From positions 1 to 43,164 of the IMG/VR virus record IMGVR_UViG_3300035182_001001: 43,164 bases of DNA; one strand, written 5' to 3'. A program made the position numbers and the translations under genes. Of the stretch, positions 1 to 8,519 are shown in pieces. The notes under the pieces were generated by a model. The model worked only from the letters and a program-made list of their open reading frames with translations, had not been told where the DNA came from and made no database searches. Origin of the DNA: a virus. The stretch's first letter is position 1, and the number at the start of each line of letters is the position of its first letter.

Positions 1-1704
1 CAGTTCATTTATGGCAATTTCCTTCATCGAAGCTCCAGCTCCCTGAATAGGCACGTTGATAGCAGAGCTTTCAGTTTCCCAACGATGAGTTGCCCACTTG
101 CTCAGTTTGTACCTACGACCACCGAACACATCCACATAACCTTTGGCTTTAGAGTCCCACACTACATCGTCCCAGTAGGCTGGTACTCCTGGATAGGTTC
201 GCTTGAATGTGTTAACCAAGAAGTTACCTGTTTCAACCGTCATGAAGGTTTCGTAATTGACAAATGCCTTTTCACTGAGTGACTTACCACCTATGCGATA
301 GTTACAGGATAGGTTGGTCAGCTTTCCCAATTGGCGCTGCTCAGTGTAATAACCATCACCGTCTTCCTTGTCCCTCTCATCCTCGAATTCGTAGTAGTCT
401 TTACCAATTATGGAAGCCCCAGTCATTGAGTGGAAATTCAAATCATCACGAAAGACTTTTAGCATCGTCTCATCTCCACTACGCAATGCCATCAGACGAG
501 ATTCTTGACCTGAAGCATCTGCTTCATATATGGCCATACCTTCAGGTGGCAACAACATCTCACGAACAGCTTTAGCTTTACGTGGAATTTGATGCAGCGC
601 AATGCCTGTCTTGAACTTGGATTCAGTATCATCCTCAAAATCCTTAGACTTAGTAGTATTGCTGTATGTGAAGCGACCAGTGTAAGTACCAAAAATACGA
701 GGGGCCCCATATATATATCCGTCCGTCGTATGCGTCAAGGCCTCGTAAGTAGTCTTGACATACTTAGACATGAGAGTAGCTACAGTCTTAGCTTCAAGAA
801 TCAAGCTTACCTTTTCAGCATAGTCCTTAGAGCCCATTTTCATCAAGTTATACTGCAGCCACATCAGATCATCCTTAGCACAACCTGGAGCTCCTGCAGG
901 AGTGCGTGACTGTATGGGCAAACCCCACTCATTAAACAGAAGGTTACCTAGTCTCTTTGATGAGGTGAAAATTCCTTCATCCACCCCCAACCTCCTTGCA
1001 AATTCTGTTTTCTGAGCTGCGAGCTTTGGTTGGAGCAAATCTAGTTTTGCCTTGTCTATACGAATGCCCATAATCCAGCTGTTAGCAACTGGCACAATGC
1101 ATTGGAATTCGGTCAACAAACCTGTACGCTGTTCCGCCGGCAACTTGGAATTCAGGAAGTCTGCTAGTCGAGCTGTCATGACGACGTCCAAGTTACCACG
1201 ATTAAGCCAGTATTGCTCATCGATACCAGCATTGACGCCCTTCGCCTTCATCTCTAGGAATGCTGGAGTATCTGGGTCATTAGGCAAAAATGTTTTGACT
1301 AAGTTGGCTAGTGAATAACTGAACCGAGTCTCTTCAGCCAATTGTCCGTTGCACAACCATTTGCACAGCAACTGTGTATCACGCCAGCGAATTCCACGAA
1401 TCAGATCAGGAATAGGTCCAATACGACTAGGTTGCAACTGAGCAATCAACCAAGCCACATCGAACGTGGTATTATGTGCGTAGACCACCTTACCCTGCAA
1501 TTCAGTTAGGACCGCTTTGACCTTATCCAACCAGTCACTACCCGTATTCTGAATCTGAATCACTGAATTGTCAGGCCTACATACAGCAATCGAGGTTATT
1601 TTTCCAAGCCCTTGACGAAGTCTCCATGGTTCCAAACCAGCATGCAGCATAACACTTTGTTTAGTGCCACTAGTTTCGATATCCAAAGTGTAAAAATTTC
1701 TCAT
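1..1704 (-). CDS. DNA polymerase, family A, with 3'-5' exonuclease (partial, C-terminus beyond left edge)
   Basis: Open frame on the minus strand with no stop inside the window; 568 codons are visible. It is the phage replicative polymerase: it extends primers and proofreads. The N-terminal exonuclease shows DIE (D8, E10) for Exo I and HNTTFD (D82) for Exo II. The polymerase domain shows motif A as DASGQESR (D396) and motif B as RQLGKLTNLSCNYR (R457, K461). Motif C (HDE) must lie beyond the left edge. The ATG at 1704 is chosen because it precedes the DIE motif by seven residues and follows an AGAGTAGAGA purine stretch. It is transcribed in the same direction as the primase-helicase upstream of it, with a candidate extended -10 promoter between them. 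Family assignment is firm; the exact subfamily is not determined. Confidence 0.93.
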   Translation of the reverse strand, partial: MRNFYTLDIETSGTKQSVMLHAGLEPWRLRQGLGKITSIAVCRPDNSVIQIQNTGSDWLDKVKAVLTELQGKVVYAHNTTFDVAWLIAQLQPSRIGPIPDLIRGIRWRDTQLLCKWLCNGQLAEETRFSYSLANLVKTFLPNDPDTPAFLEMKAKGVNAGIDEQYWLNRGNLDVVMTARLADFLNSKLPAEQRTGLLTEFQCIVPVANSWIMGIRIDKAKLDLLQPKLAAQKTEFARRLGVDEGIFTSSKRLGNLLFNEWGLPIQSRTPAGAPGCAKDDLMWLQYNLMKMGSKDYAEKVSLILEAKTVATLMSKYVKTTYEALTHTTDGYIYGAPRIFGTYTGRFTYSNTTKSKDFEDDTESKFKTGIALHQIPRKAKAVREMLLPPEGMAIYEADASGQESRLMALRSGDETMLKVFRDDLNFHSMTGASIIGKDYYEFEDERDKEDGDGYYTEQRQLGKLTNLSCNYRIGGKSLSEKAFVNYETFMTVETGNFLVNTFKRTYPGVPAYWDDVVWDSKAKGYVDVFGGRRYKLSKWATHRWETESSAINVPIQGAGASMKEIAINEL

Positions 1705-1735
1705 TTCTCTACTCTCTATTTGATTGAACAAGTTC

Positions 1736-1744
1736 ATTATAACA
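1736..1744 (-). promoter_or_regulatory. Candidate extended -10 promoter for the DNA polymerase gene
   Basis: Read on the minus strand this is TGTTATAAT, an extended -10 element about 30 bases upstream of the polymerase ATG. No good -35 is visible. Prediction only. Confidence 0.4.
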
Positions 1745-1750
1745 TAATAA

Positions 1751-1781
1751 AATGTCAGAATATATCCAATATCCTGACATT
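1751..1781 (-). terminator. Hairpin between primase-helicase and polymerase genes
   Basis: Inverted repeat with 13-base arms (AATGTCAGAATAT / ATATCCTGACATT, one mismatch) and a 5-base loop, directly after the primase-helicase stop. The minus transcript continues with TTTATTATG, so it may be a weak intrinsic terminator or a processing hairpin. Confidence 0.45.
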
Positions 1782-1785
1782 CAAA

Positions 1786-4209
1786 TTATGATACGAGATT
1801 TTGACCTCGACATTTAATCGAAGCTTGACGCCATGAGTTTATAGACGCAATGTTTGATCGCAAGGCTTGCTTTATGAACTCATTATCCACATTGTTGAAC
1901 TCACCGTGTTGGCGACTAGTATAAATAACCCCTTTTTCCTTGGACACTATCTCCATGCCATTAGAGTTCACATTAGGATAATTAGTGACTTGTCGTGTAA
2001 GAGTAGGGGATCCCTTAGCCTTGACCGAGTTGACCATACCTCGTTTACGCAATTCACGGAACGCGTCCTCTGGATTTTCACGCCAACGAGAATTTATCAT
2101 TTGCTCGCTTGTTTCAAGCGCATAGATAATCATCTCTTTGGTTACCAAGGCAGACTTGGAGGCAAGTTTTTCAGAATCTTCAAAATGCGTTATGAACCAT
2201 TCTTCAAGGTCTGTCAACCCTGTCAAATACATTTCGCGCTTCAGATCGTTCATAGGGGCTCTCATCTCAGAAAGATTGAGCCTGGTCTTGTGTTTGTTTA
2301 ACCAGTAACGAATAGAGTTAGCGGTCCTCTGTTTCACTGCAGAAGATACATCGGGTTTGTCAAGGTCGAATAGTTTATCTGCGAGACCCTTTGCCAAGAT
2401 TGGGGCATTGTTATCGATAATCCAAATACGACGGTCCGCTTCTTCGATTGGAAAGTGATTATTGTTGTTACCAGCCATAATCATAGCGGATTGACATGGA
2501 ACCTCGAACGTCGCCCCACCCTTAATTTCAACGCTGATAACTGGAGCGGTGATGAGAGTTTTCAAATGCTTCCAGAAAGACGTAGCTTCCTGACGCATGT
2601 TTCTGTGAGTCGGGAATTGCACCTCATCGAGCATAAGAATCGATGCACCATTGGGGTTGAAGAATCGAGCTCCAATCTCTTCAAGTCGCACACTTCTAGC
2701 TTGGTAGTTACCATCAAGAGAAGTTTCCATAACGTGACGCAGCGCATTTATATAGCACGATTTCCCAACGCCTCGGTGTGCAGATTGCACGAATGGCACT
2801 ACGACTGGTTTATTGCCTGGTTTCTGTAGTACCCATGCAGGCAAGTCTAATCCAAATTGATACTCGTCACTTCCTTCAGCTCCAAATATGCGAGACACGA
2901 TAAATAAGAATTGGTCGTATGCATCGTCATCTATGTCACCATTCTTAATCAGTATGCGTGGATCACGCCATGTATTCAAGAATCGACGACCACCCATTTC
3001 ACTTGACGTGAAAACGGCGTCTGCTCCAGGCTTGAAGCCGATAGTATCCACTTCTTTGTCTTGTCCGATTGTCTTGTCTATAAGGTCCGCAGGGTTTATT
3101 GATTTTTCTTTACCGTTCGCTTGAGGTACATTTCTAGTATAGCGACTGAGAAGTTGCTTGAGAGACGTAATGTCGTGAAAGTTTGTAGATGAGAAATAAG
3201 GATTCTCGTTATAGCACACGTACTTGAGTTTGTTGCCGTGCCCTGTCACTCTATACAGGCCTCGTGCAATTAAATCACGAGCTACATCGAATGGGTTATT
3301 CAAATCCACTTCATAGATTCGTGCAATCATGTCCTCGATATCTACAGATTCGCGCAAGTCTTCTTTTCCCTCAGTAACCTCGATCAACTTTTCTATGTAA
3401 GCCCTGACTGTTTGAGGTCCAAAACCTTTGTTTCGCAATCCATTTATGTAGACGAAGAACCCATGATTGCGAGCTCCACGAGGAAGAACTTTTGGGATTT
3501 CCCCTCGCTTGAGAACATCCATCACCTCGTCAGATTCACCTTCTGACGATGATGAGGCCAAGTTTTCGAGAGGGTCTGAAAAACTCGTTGCACTAAGTGC
3601 TACAATGATTTCGCTTGGCATTTCAGATAATTTGTCACCTGGCTGACCTTTGACCAATGCATAGGTTCCACTAGTCCAAAATTCTTCGTTGCATTCCACC
3701 ATCGGGCCTACAACCATGCCTCCATCACCACGTACGTCAACACCGTCGTACTTTACGCCTCCAATAGAGACGCTAGCCATGGTTTTAACTCGAGTATTTT
3801 TGAATTTCTCAGGTCGTGCATAATACAGGTGAAAACCGCCAGACTTCGACTTCACTACTAGATTTGGTGAAGGAATCTTGTGCTTGGTCATTAGTTTCTT
3901 AAACTCTGCTGACCCGTTCTTTCCGTCTTTGTTGTCAAGGTCAAATATGATGCAACCAATACCTAGCACCCCATAGGAAACAACCTTGGCTCCGTTGTAG
4001 GCAGACCGAATTTTCTCAGGCCATGCATCGATTTCGTTTACATCTGTCGTAGCACGAATAATCTTGTTTCGGTCTACTTCCTCCTTGACTTCATTACGAG
4101 CCCATCCAAAAGGCTTCTGAGGCCCTTTAGCGGATGAGTACATTGGAAATACGTAAAAACCTTTTTCTGCAAATCGTTTTGCAAATTGAATGCTGACTTG
4201 TTCGTCCAT
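1786..4209 (-). CDS. Primase-helicase (N-terminal Prim-Pol domain, C-terminal SF3/DUF5906-type helicase)
   Basis: 807 residues. It likely makes RNA/DNA primers and unwinds DNA at the phage fork. Residues 10-200 look like a bifunctional primase-polymerase domain: acidic catalytic pair FDLD (D90, D92), then SGGFHLYY (123-130) and a GDGGMVVGP stretch (161-169). The C-terminal half is a P-loop helicase: Walker A AHRGVGKS (477-484), Walker B LMLDE (525-529), sensor Asn in AGNNNN (579-584) and arginine finger ADRR (591-594). This arrangement is known from plasmid and phage primase-helicases of the DUF5906 type. ATG 4209 is the first start. It lies upstream of the polymerase in the same direction, so priming, unwinding and synthesis genes are adjacent. 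Confident for domains; the substrate polarity is not visible. Confidence 0.93.
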   Translation of the reverse strand: MDEQVSIQFAKRFAEKGFYVFPMYSSAKGPQKPFGWARNEVKEEVDRNKIIRATTDVNEIDAWPEKIRSAYNGAKVVSYGVLGIGCIIFDLDNKDGKNGSAEFKKLMTKHKIPSPNLVVKSKSGGFHLYYARPEKFKNTRVKTMASVSIGGVKYDGVDVRGDGGMVVGPMVECNEEFWTSGTYALVKGQPGDKLSEMPSEIIVALSATSFSDPLENLASSSSEGESDEVMDVLKRGEIPKVLPRGARNHGFFVYINGLRNKGFGPQTVRAYIEKLIEVTEGKEDLRESVDIEDMIARIYEVDLNNPFDVARDLIARGLYRVTGHGNKLKYVCYNENPYFSSTNFHDITSLKQLLSRYTRNVPQANGKEKSINPADLIDKTIGQDKEVDTIGFKPGADAVFTSSEMGGRRFLNTWRDPRILIKNGDIDDDAYDQFLFIVSRIFGAEGSDEYQFGLDLPAWVLQKPGNKPVVVPFVQSAHRGVGKSCYINALRHVMETSLDGNYQARSVRLEEIGARFFNPNGASILMLDEVQFPTHRNMRQEATSFWKHLKTLITAPVISVEIKGGATFEVPCQSAMIMAGNNNNHFPIEEADRRIWIIDNNAPILAKGLADKLFDLDKPDVSSAVKQRTANSIRYWLNKHKTRLNLSEMRAPMNDLKREMYLTGLTDLEEWFITHFEDSEKLASKSALVTKEMIIYALETSEQMINSRWRENPEDAFRELRKRGMVNSVKAKGSPTLTRQVTNYPNVNSNGMEIVSKEKGVIYTSRQHGEFNNVDNEFIKQALRSNIASINSWRQASIKCRGQNLVS

Positions 4210-4251
4210 CCCTATGCCTCTGTTATGTTTTAATACGTCCAGAGTACACTG

Positions 4252-4348
4252 GACACCGCTTGTTTTGCACCGCCGAAAAGAAACACCTTTAGGTTTAGGG
4301 CCTAAAGGTGTCTAAGACTGTCTGATTGGCCGAACCAGACGCGGTGTC
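4252..4348. repeat. Nested inverted repeat in the primase-helicase leader
   Basis: GACACCGC (4252-4259) and GCGGTGTC (4341-4348) form outer arms around the 4283-4311 hairpin. The leader of the primase-helicase gene could therefore fold as a nested structure. Confidence 0.4.
4273..4311 (-). terminator. Rho-independent terminator after thyX
   Basis: Perfect 11-base stem ACACCTTTAGG / CCTAAAGGTGT with a 7-base loop. On the minus strand it is followed by TTTCTTTT. It sits between the thyX stop and the primase-helicase start. Confidence 0.7.
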
Positions 4349-4355
4349 AAAGTAT

Positions 4356-4364
4356 ATTATACCA
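4356..4364 (-). promoter_or_regulatory. Candidate extended -10 promoter for primase-helicase
   Basis: TGGTATAAT on the minus strand, with a perfect TATAAT and a TG extension, about 147 bases before the primase-helicase ATG. No convincing -35. A transcript from here would cross the hairpin at 4283-4311 before reaching the gene. Confidence 0.4.
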
Positions 4365-4405
4365 CAATGACAACTACAGGAGGTAACCTTATTTAGTGGT
4401 CTTTG

Positions 4406-5236
4406 TTACAGACCTAACTCCGCACGAAACTGAGCCCACTCCTTAAAGTTCCTGTTTACACCTTGAATATCTAGCAAATCCAACGGTCGAGCTACGTGCT
4501 CGAATGGACTAGCATGATACGCATCCTTCAACTTAGTGGCCAGTTCAATGTCTTTTGCTATGTCTGGATTTGTGCCGTCGTGATTTAAGTATGAAACTCT
4601 CGCACAACGCGCCGAAGCTACCAAGCATAGCGTCTTCCAATCCTTGCGAGCCTTGAACTCATCACGCTCTTCATCTGTCACAAACGGCACATGATACTCT
4701 CCATAAGGTGTTTGACGAGGAGTGCTTGAATCCATGGCCTCCTTCATAGCTACGGCCAAAGCTTTGATTTCAGGCTGTGCAAATTCGCTGATTCGCAGCA
4801 TGAAGTAGTTATCCCACTCCGTAGCTGTTACAACCGTCTGCATGATTTGAAACGGCTCAAGAACACGGTTGGCTACCTGTTTATGGAGACCAAGTTCCTG
4901 CATCTTCTCGGCTGTGGCCGCTGCATTTTCTGCCGCGTCAAGCCATAGATTCTTTACCATTGCTAGATCATTGTCAACGAGCTCCTCTCCAGCTTGCATG
5001 CCCGGCTTATTGGAGCCCCAGTAGATTGGCATCGCTGGGTCATTACGAACCTGCTCAATCATCTTGGATACAGGTATTGCCCTGCTACTTGCCGCGTTGC
5101 GACTGAACACTCGATGAGTCATAAACTCTGAGTGAATGAACCGTGGATATTTGATAGCTAATGTGAACAGCTCAGGACCATGGTTACCATGGTCATCGTG
5201 AGCTACACTATGAGCAACGACTTTTGCTTCAATCAT
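4406..5236 (-). CDS. thyX: Flavin-dependent thymidylate synthase ThyX
   Basis: 276 residues from the ATG at 5236. It converts dUMP to dTMP using methylene-tetrahydrofolate, FAD and NADPH, and so feeds phage DNA synthesis. The ThyX signature is seen as THRVFSRNAASSRA (residues 40-53), a variant of RHRxxSxNxxSxR. A second conserved part, around TPYGEYHVPFVTDEE and ASARCARVSY, also fits the family. The frame is open further upstream, but this ATG overlaps the upstream gene stop as ATGA and precedes the conserved fold. With the dCMP deaminase at 42574-43032 it makes a phage route to dTMP. Confident. Confidence 0.92.
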   Translation of the reverse strand: MIEAKVVAHSVAHDDHGNHGPELFTLAIKYPRFIHSEFMTHRVFSRNAASSRAIPVSKMIEQVRNDPAMPIYWGSNKPGMQAGEELVDNDLAMVKNLWLDAAENAAATAEKMQELGLHKQVANRVLEPFQIMQTVVTATEWDNYFMLRISEFAQPEIKALAVAMKEAMDSSTPRQTPYGEYHVPFVTDEERDEFKARKDWKTLCLVASARCARVSYLNHDGTNPDIAKDIELATKLKDAYHASPFEHVARPLDLLDIQGVNRNFKEWAQFRAELGL

Positions 5237-5451
5237 GATATGTCTCCAAATCCAGGTATATCGCGTCGATCTTCGTAGTAAATAGATACAATTGCGCCTA
5301 TCCACCACAGTGCCATCAATGTGTACACGACCCCTTGCACCATGCCTGTCGCCTGTAGTTTTTCTAGCAACAGGTAAACGACGATCGTTGGCCACACAGG
5401 AATACGGGTTGGTATGCTCGATGGCGCTACCACACGTTTCTTTTTCTTCAT
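5233..5451 (-). CDS. Small membrane protein, two predicted TM segments
   Basis: 72 residues. A lysine-rich start (MKKKKR) is followed by two hydrophobic stretches, about residues 18-30 and 40-58 (YTLMALWWIGAIVSIYY), so a two-pass inner-membrane protein is likely. It overlaps thyX by ATGA and its own start overlaps the upstream gene, showing translational coupling. I do not recognise the family. Confidence 0.65.
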   Translation of the reverse strand: MKKKKRVVAPSSIPTRIPVWPTIVVYLLLEKLQATGMVQGVVYTLMALWWIGAIVSIYYEDRRDIPGFGDIS

Positions 5452-5630
5452 ATAACTTTAACCTCCAGGTTTACGGAAACAATGTCACCGTATTCTTTTT
5501 CAATAACCTGCATACGACGAACCAAGGCCATCGTCACAGCTCCTTCAGTCCTCGCCTCAAAGTCTTTCAGAACTTCGAGAATCTTCAGCTCTGTTTCAAG
5601 CTTGAGGCGGCGAATTTCCTTGAGTTCCAT
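5448..5630 (-). CDS. Small charged hypothetical protein
   Basis: 60 residues, rich in Glu, Lys and Leu, predicted mostly helical and possibly coiled coil (ELKEIRRLKLETELKILEVL). It overlaps the next gene by ATGA and begins inside the end of the upstream gene. No family recognised. Confidence 0.55.
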   Translation of the reverse strand: MELKEIRRLKLETELKILEVLKDFEARTEGAVTMALVRRMQVIEKEYGDIVSVNLEVKVI

Positions 5631-5886
5631 CGTTCATACCTCCTAGTTGTGCCGACGCAAGTTGCATTTGCAGTTGGCTATGTTGACCCATTAGGTTCCA
5701 GTAATCCAACTGCATTTTCAGCATGGTGCCTTGGGCTTGCTGAAGCATTTCTGCGGATTGAGCTTTAACCTGCTCTAGTTCGTCCAACGCTTTGGCGGCG
5801 TTGAGCAAAACTTCACGATTTTCAACCGTGCTCGGATCGAACTTCTTGTCCTCGATCAGGGCTTTGAACTTCTCCAGAATCATCAT
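5596..5886 (-). CDS. Hypothetical helical protein
   Basis: 96 residues. A long central Gln/Leu/Met-rich helix (residues about 30-78) suggests coiled-coil oligomerisation, followed by a Gly/Pro/Gln tail. It overlaps the genes on both sides in a leftward small-gene operon, by 35 bases downstream and 65 upstream. Unrecognised. Confidence 0.55.
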   Translation of the reverse strand: MMILEKFKALIEDKKFDPSTVENREVLLNAAKALDELEQVKAQSAEMLQQAQGTMLKMQLDYWNLMGQHSQLQMQLASAQLGGMNDGTQGNSPPQA

Positions 5887-6226
5887 TTGTTCCTTTCAAT
5901 AAATAGCGCATTTCCACTCTCATCGCCGCCTCGCGCAGTCTAGCGGGACTGCTGAGCTTAAATGCCTCTAGTGCTATTGCACAGAAAGTCTCTAGCTCAG
6001 CTCTTTCATCATCGCCCCAGCCTATTAGCTCTGCGATGCATGATTTTAACCTCTCGTCCTTCAATTTGGAAATAGACTTAACTGTATACTCCAAATCATC
6101 ACGAGATAAATTATGTCTTTCTTGAAGAATTTCACTACACCGTTTCGTCCAGTATACGACTACGGCGTCTTGAAACTCTCTTGATGAAAGCTGCTTACTT
6201 AGCTGCTTTGTATTAAATTTTTGCAT
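5822..6226 (-). CDS. Hypothetical protein
   Basis: 134 residues, soluble, helical, with alternating charged and hydrophobic residues and a hydrophilic C-terminus. The last 65 bases overlap the next gene. No motif recognised. It is probably the first gene of the 5233-6226 sub-operon, because a gap with a GCGCTCTGA repeat word precedes it. Confidence 0.55.
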   Translation of the reverse strand: MQKFNTKQLSKQLSSREFQDAVVVYWTKRCSEILQERHNLSRDDLEYTVKSISKLKDERLKSCIAELIGWGDDERAELETFCAIALEAFKLSSPARLREAAMRVEMRYLLKGTNDDSGEVQSPDRGQEVRSEHG

Positions 6227-6290
6227 CTCTAGACGCTCCCATCGCGCTCTGACGCATATAAAAATAGCTGACCTATATTAGCCTACGCAC
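6227..6290. repeat. Partial copy of the CAGAGCG-type palindromic repeat
   Basis: Short gene-free gap with GACGCTCCCATCGCGCTCTGACGC. It carries the end word of the dispersed repeat family but no full dyad, so it looks like a degraded copy. Confidence 0.35.
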
Positions 6291-6578
6291 TTACTTTTTT
6301 ACTCTATTCAGAGCGCTTCTAATTTTCTTACCTATAACATATCCAATATTAACCGTTGGATTCCAGTCCGATTCAACTTTATCATCGACAATTGTACCGT
6401 CGCACTGAGTACACTCATACGAAAACTCATTGCGAATCGATACAAATATCCAAGCTGGAAACCAAACACCTGTAGTAAATACAGTGAGAATTAGGTGTAG
6501 GACATGACTCGTGCTAGGGCCAACGTGCAAGGTTTTACGCTTACACACCTTACAAAAGCGCATGTCCATATTGCTCAT
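6291..6578 (-). CDS. Zinc-ribbon-like membrane protein
   Basis: 95 residues. Two CxxC pairs (C9/C12 in CKVC and a second in CTQC near residue 56) could form a zinc ribbon around one hydrophobic segment (about residues 26-46). A basic C-terminus (KKIRSALNRVKK) follows. It starts by ATGA overlap with the upstream gene. The family is unknown to me; metal binding is inferred from the Cys spacing. Confidence 0.6.
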   Translation of the reverse strand: MSNMDMRFCKVCKRKTLHVGPSTSHVLHLILTVFTTGVWFPAWIFVSIRNEFSYECTQCDGTIVDDKVESDWNPTVNIGYVIGKKIRSALNRVKK

Positions 6579-6934
6579 GTACGTTTACGAATAGCGTTGA
6601 GAATCGACTCAGCTTGCGAAGTGTCCCGCACATCGAACTGCATTTCCTGAATATTGCGTTCATTCTCATCACGGAGAACGACACGTCGCACATCGCGCCA
6701 TTGTTTAATAACATCTGGAGCTTTTTCCAGTATCAATTGCTCAACACGATAAAGCAAGTCATGAGATTCTATGAGCAACACCATATATTGCAGTGTTGTC
6801 ACAAGCTGGTTCGCCACTTGAAACCGCATAGGTTCTGGCATGTCTGTGAATTGGATAAGCTCGAGCATTGTGACTTTGTCACAAATATCCCAGGCTAATT
6901 TATGTATCGTTCGATCAGTAATCGTCATAGTCAT
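6575..6934 (-). CDS. Hypothetical protein
   Basis: About 119 residues, counted from the third ATG in a cluster (6955, 6940, 6934, 6928). The 6934 start has a GAGAG purine run six bases upstream, but the start is not certain. Helical soluble protein without recognised domain. Its stop overlaps the next start as ATGA and its beginning overlaps the end of the upstream gene. Confidence 0.55.
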   Translation of the reverse strand: MTMTITDRTIHKLAWDICDKVTMLELIQFTDMPEPMRFQVANQLVTTLQYMVLLIESHDLLYRVEQLILEKAPDVIKQWRDVRRVVLRDENERNIQEMQFDVRDTSQAESILNAIRKRT

Positions 6935-7217
6935 AATCATCTCTCGTTGGGTCAAGTTCGTATATTTCTTCTAGCATATCCTGCTCTTGTTTCTCTGTTA
7001 GATTGAGCCACTCACAATTGCAACCATCTCGCGTTGTCACACACCAATCATAGATGTATTCACTCATTATTCCGACGTCAGGTTCTGCGGACCCTATAGT
7101 AAACCACACTGTTACTGGGAATCCACCTTTAACTGTCATGTCATGACTATAACAATAATCTCGCCATAGTTGTTTCAATCTTGCCTGCTTCTTAGAAGCC
7201 TTACGGACTTGTTTCAT
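6915..7217 (-). CDS. Hypothetical acidic-tailed protein
   Basis: 100 residues with a basic N-terminus (MKQVRKASKKQARLKQ) and a very acidic C-terminus ending in DDYDYDDY. The ATG has GGAG seven bases upstream and a strong promoter at 7242-7269, so this is the first gene of a leftward transcript. No family recognised. The acidic tail could mimic DNA, but that is only a thought. Confidence 0.6.
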   Translation of the reverse strand: MKQVRKASKKQARLKQLWRDYCYSHDMTVKGGFPVTVWFTIGSAEPDVGIMSEYIYDWCVTTRDGCNCEWLNLTEKQEQDMLEEIYELDPTRDDYDYDDY

Positions 7218-7241
7218 ATCAATCTCCTATCAGATGATATT

Positions 7242-7269
7242 ATTATACCACGCATTTGACCGTTGTACA
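7242..7269 (-). promoter_or_regulatory. Promoter of the TGTACA-N16-TATAAT class
   Basis: Minus-strand TGTACA (7264-7269), 16-base spacer and perfect TATAAT (7242-7247), about 25 bases before the ATG at 7217. One of five matching sites in this window. Confidence 0.7.
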
Positions 7270-7292
7270 CAGCCAAACGCATTGGTCACTGA

Positions 7293-7769
7293 TCAAGATC
7301 GGTTCAGCAATTGGGCCACTTGGGCCTTTTCATCGTCACCCATCTCTCCAAGAATTTGAGTGGCAAATGATTTACGCATGCGCTTCTTATAAGCATTGGC
7401 TGTCACAGACATCAGCTTCTTGTTTCGCTCCAACGTTGCGATGTAGTTGTCCAAGTCAACCTTGTCGATTACCCATGAGTACTCGATATCACTGTTTGGT
7501 TCTATTTCCACCTCATCGTCGACCTTAGTCACTCGGCCAACCTTCGTTTGGAAGTCGAGTTCAGGTTGGTGGTCCGACAACAGTGCGTCCCCAGAAATTA
7601 ACAGTCGAGAGTGAATATCACTTACTCGAATTGGTACGACAACCAAGTCACCGGCTTTTAAGCCCGCCATGTTTGTCACGTACGTGTACTCCTTGGTCTT
7701 TGTTCCTTGAAACTGGACGAGCACTGTATATGCAGATTCGTCCAAAAATGCGGCAATATTCTTATCCAT
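7293..7769 (-). CDS. Hypothetical protein with N-terminal beta-barrel-like segment
   Basis: 158 residues. Residues 13-50 (YTVLVQF...YTYVTNMAGLKAGDLVVVPI) and 75-85 (KVGRVTKVDDEVEI) look like a small beta-barrel seen in several phage proteins and in the N-terminus of PriA-like proteins; this is a resemblance, not a family call. The C-terminus is helical and charged. The gene ends about 24 bases upstream of the promoter at 7242-7269. Confidence 0.6.
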   Translation of the reverse strand: MDKNIAAFLDESAYTVLVQFQGTKTKEYTYVTNMAGLKAGDLVVVPIRVSDIHSRLLISGDALLSDHQPELDFQTKVGRVTKVDDEVEIEPNSDIEYSWVIDKVDLDNYIATLERNKKLMSVTANAYKKRMRKSFATQILGEMGDDEKAQVAQLLNRS

Positions 7770-7783
7770 GATTTTCCTTTCAG

Positions 7784-8062
7784 TTAGGCTTTTTCGCCAT
7801 ACAGGTCTTTACGAACCGCGATCATCGCGGCGATGTTCATGATGTCCACAGGGTCACGACCATTCAGCATTTGATTCTGTAGCAGAAGCCACAAGTCAGA
7901 ATTATTTCGGGTCACACCGTGCCAGCCACCACGTCCTTTGGCGCGAGTCTTTTTCAACTTCGCCACCATTTTCTTCTGGGCCTCTTGAACTAGCAATTCG
8001 TCAGCTTTCACATCAGGCATTGCCGCAATCATTTGGCGTTGAAGTTCATTTAGCTTACTCAT
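7784..8062 (-). CDS. Small conserved phage protein
   Basis: 92 residues. The pattern GRGGWHG...LLLQNQMLNGRDPVDIMNIAAMI resembles small phage hypotheticals with a GRGGW motif followed by a 'GDPVDVANF'-like helix. Role unknown. Basic middle region (KKMVAKLKKTRAKGRGG). It overlaps the upstream gene by eight bases. Confidence 0.6.
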   Translation of the reverse strand: MSKLNELQRQMIAAMPDVKADELLVQEAQKKMVAKLKKTRAKGRGGWHGVTRNNSDLWLLLQNQMLNGRDPVDIMNIAAMIAVRKDLYGEKA

Positions 8063-8336
8063 TTATAGCCTCCACAGATATTTGAGAAATGAGTTTAACC
8101 AACAACTCAGCTGTAGTAGGTATAGGCTTTTCAGGTTCATTTGGCTTATTTTGTACATAAATTCCAAATGACTCAAGACATGGTCTGCAAACCTGCAGCA
8201 TCTTACTCTGCACGAACTTATCGTTCTTGAAGGGGTAATTAACTAATTCTGCATTTACGCCTACATTCCAGAATTGGTCTGGGGTATGTTGCTCAGCCCC
8301 ACAGTTGTCACAAACATAAATTGTCTTGATCGACAT
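8055..8336 (-). CDS. Zinc-finger-like small protein
   Basis: 93 residues with CDNC (residues 9-12) and CRPC (near residues 50-53), a likely four-Cys zinc site. The C-terminus is a helical segment rich in Leu and Ile. Overlaps the downstream gene, so it is in the same leftward operon. No family recognised. Confidence 0.6.
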   Translation of the reverse strand: MSIKTIYVCDNCGAEQHTPDQFWNVGVNAELVNYPFKNDKFVQSKMLQVCRPCLESFGIYVQNKPNEPEKPIPTTAELLVKLISQISVEAINE

Positions 8337-8372
8337 GTCACAGTCCTTTCTTTCTACCTACGAATAAACACT

Positions 8373-8519
8373 TCATTTGCACACATCCTTATCATAATCG
8401 TAATCGAGGTTCTTCTTGGAACACTCCATCATACGCTCATCATGATAGTCCATAGTCCCAGCAATTCCATACAGGCATATTATCAGAAGAAGAATCAACG
8501 CTGTTTTGAATTTTCTCAT
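8373..8519 (-). CDS. 48-residue exported or membrane-anchored peptide
   Basis: Short gene. The product begins MRKFKTALILLLIICLYGIA, a basic start plus a hydrophobic run typical of a signal peptide or anchor, followed by a charged 28-residue part with two Cys (C33 and C47). Its ATG overlaps the stop of the upstream gene as ATGA, the usual arrangement in this operon, and this is the main evidence that it is real. No proper lipobox (the residue before Cys is Ile). Function unknown. Confidence 0.6.
   Translation of the reverse strand: MRKFKTALILLLIICLYGIAGTMDYHDERMMECSKKNLDYDYDKDVCK

Noticed and set aside
85-909. Rightward open frames in the first kilobase
   Set aside because: They are antisense to the continuous DNA polymerase frame with clear catalytic motifs.
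5237-5395. 53-residue N-terminal extension of ThyX
   Set aside because: The extension is an antiparallel reading of the small membrane gene, which has proper ATGA overlaps; ThyX starts at 5236.
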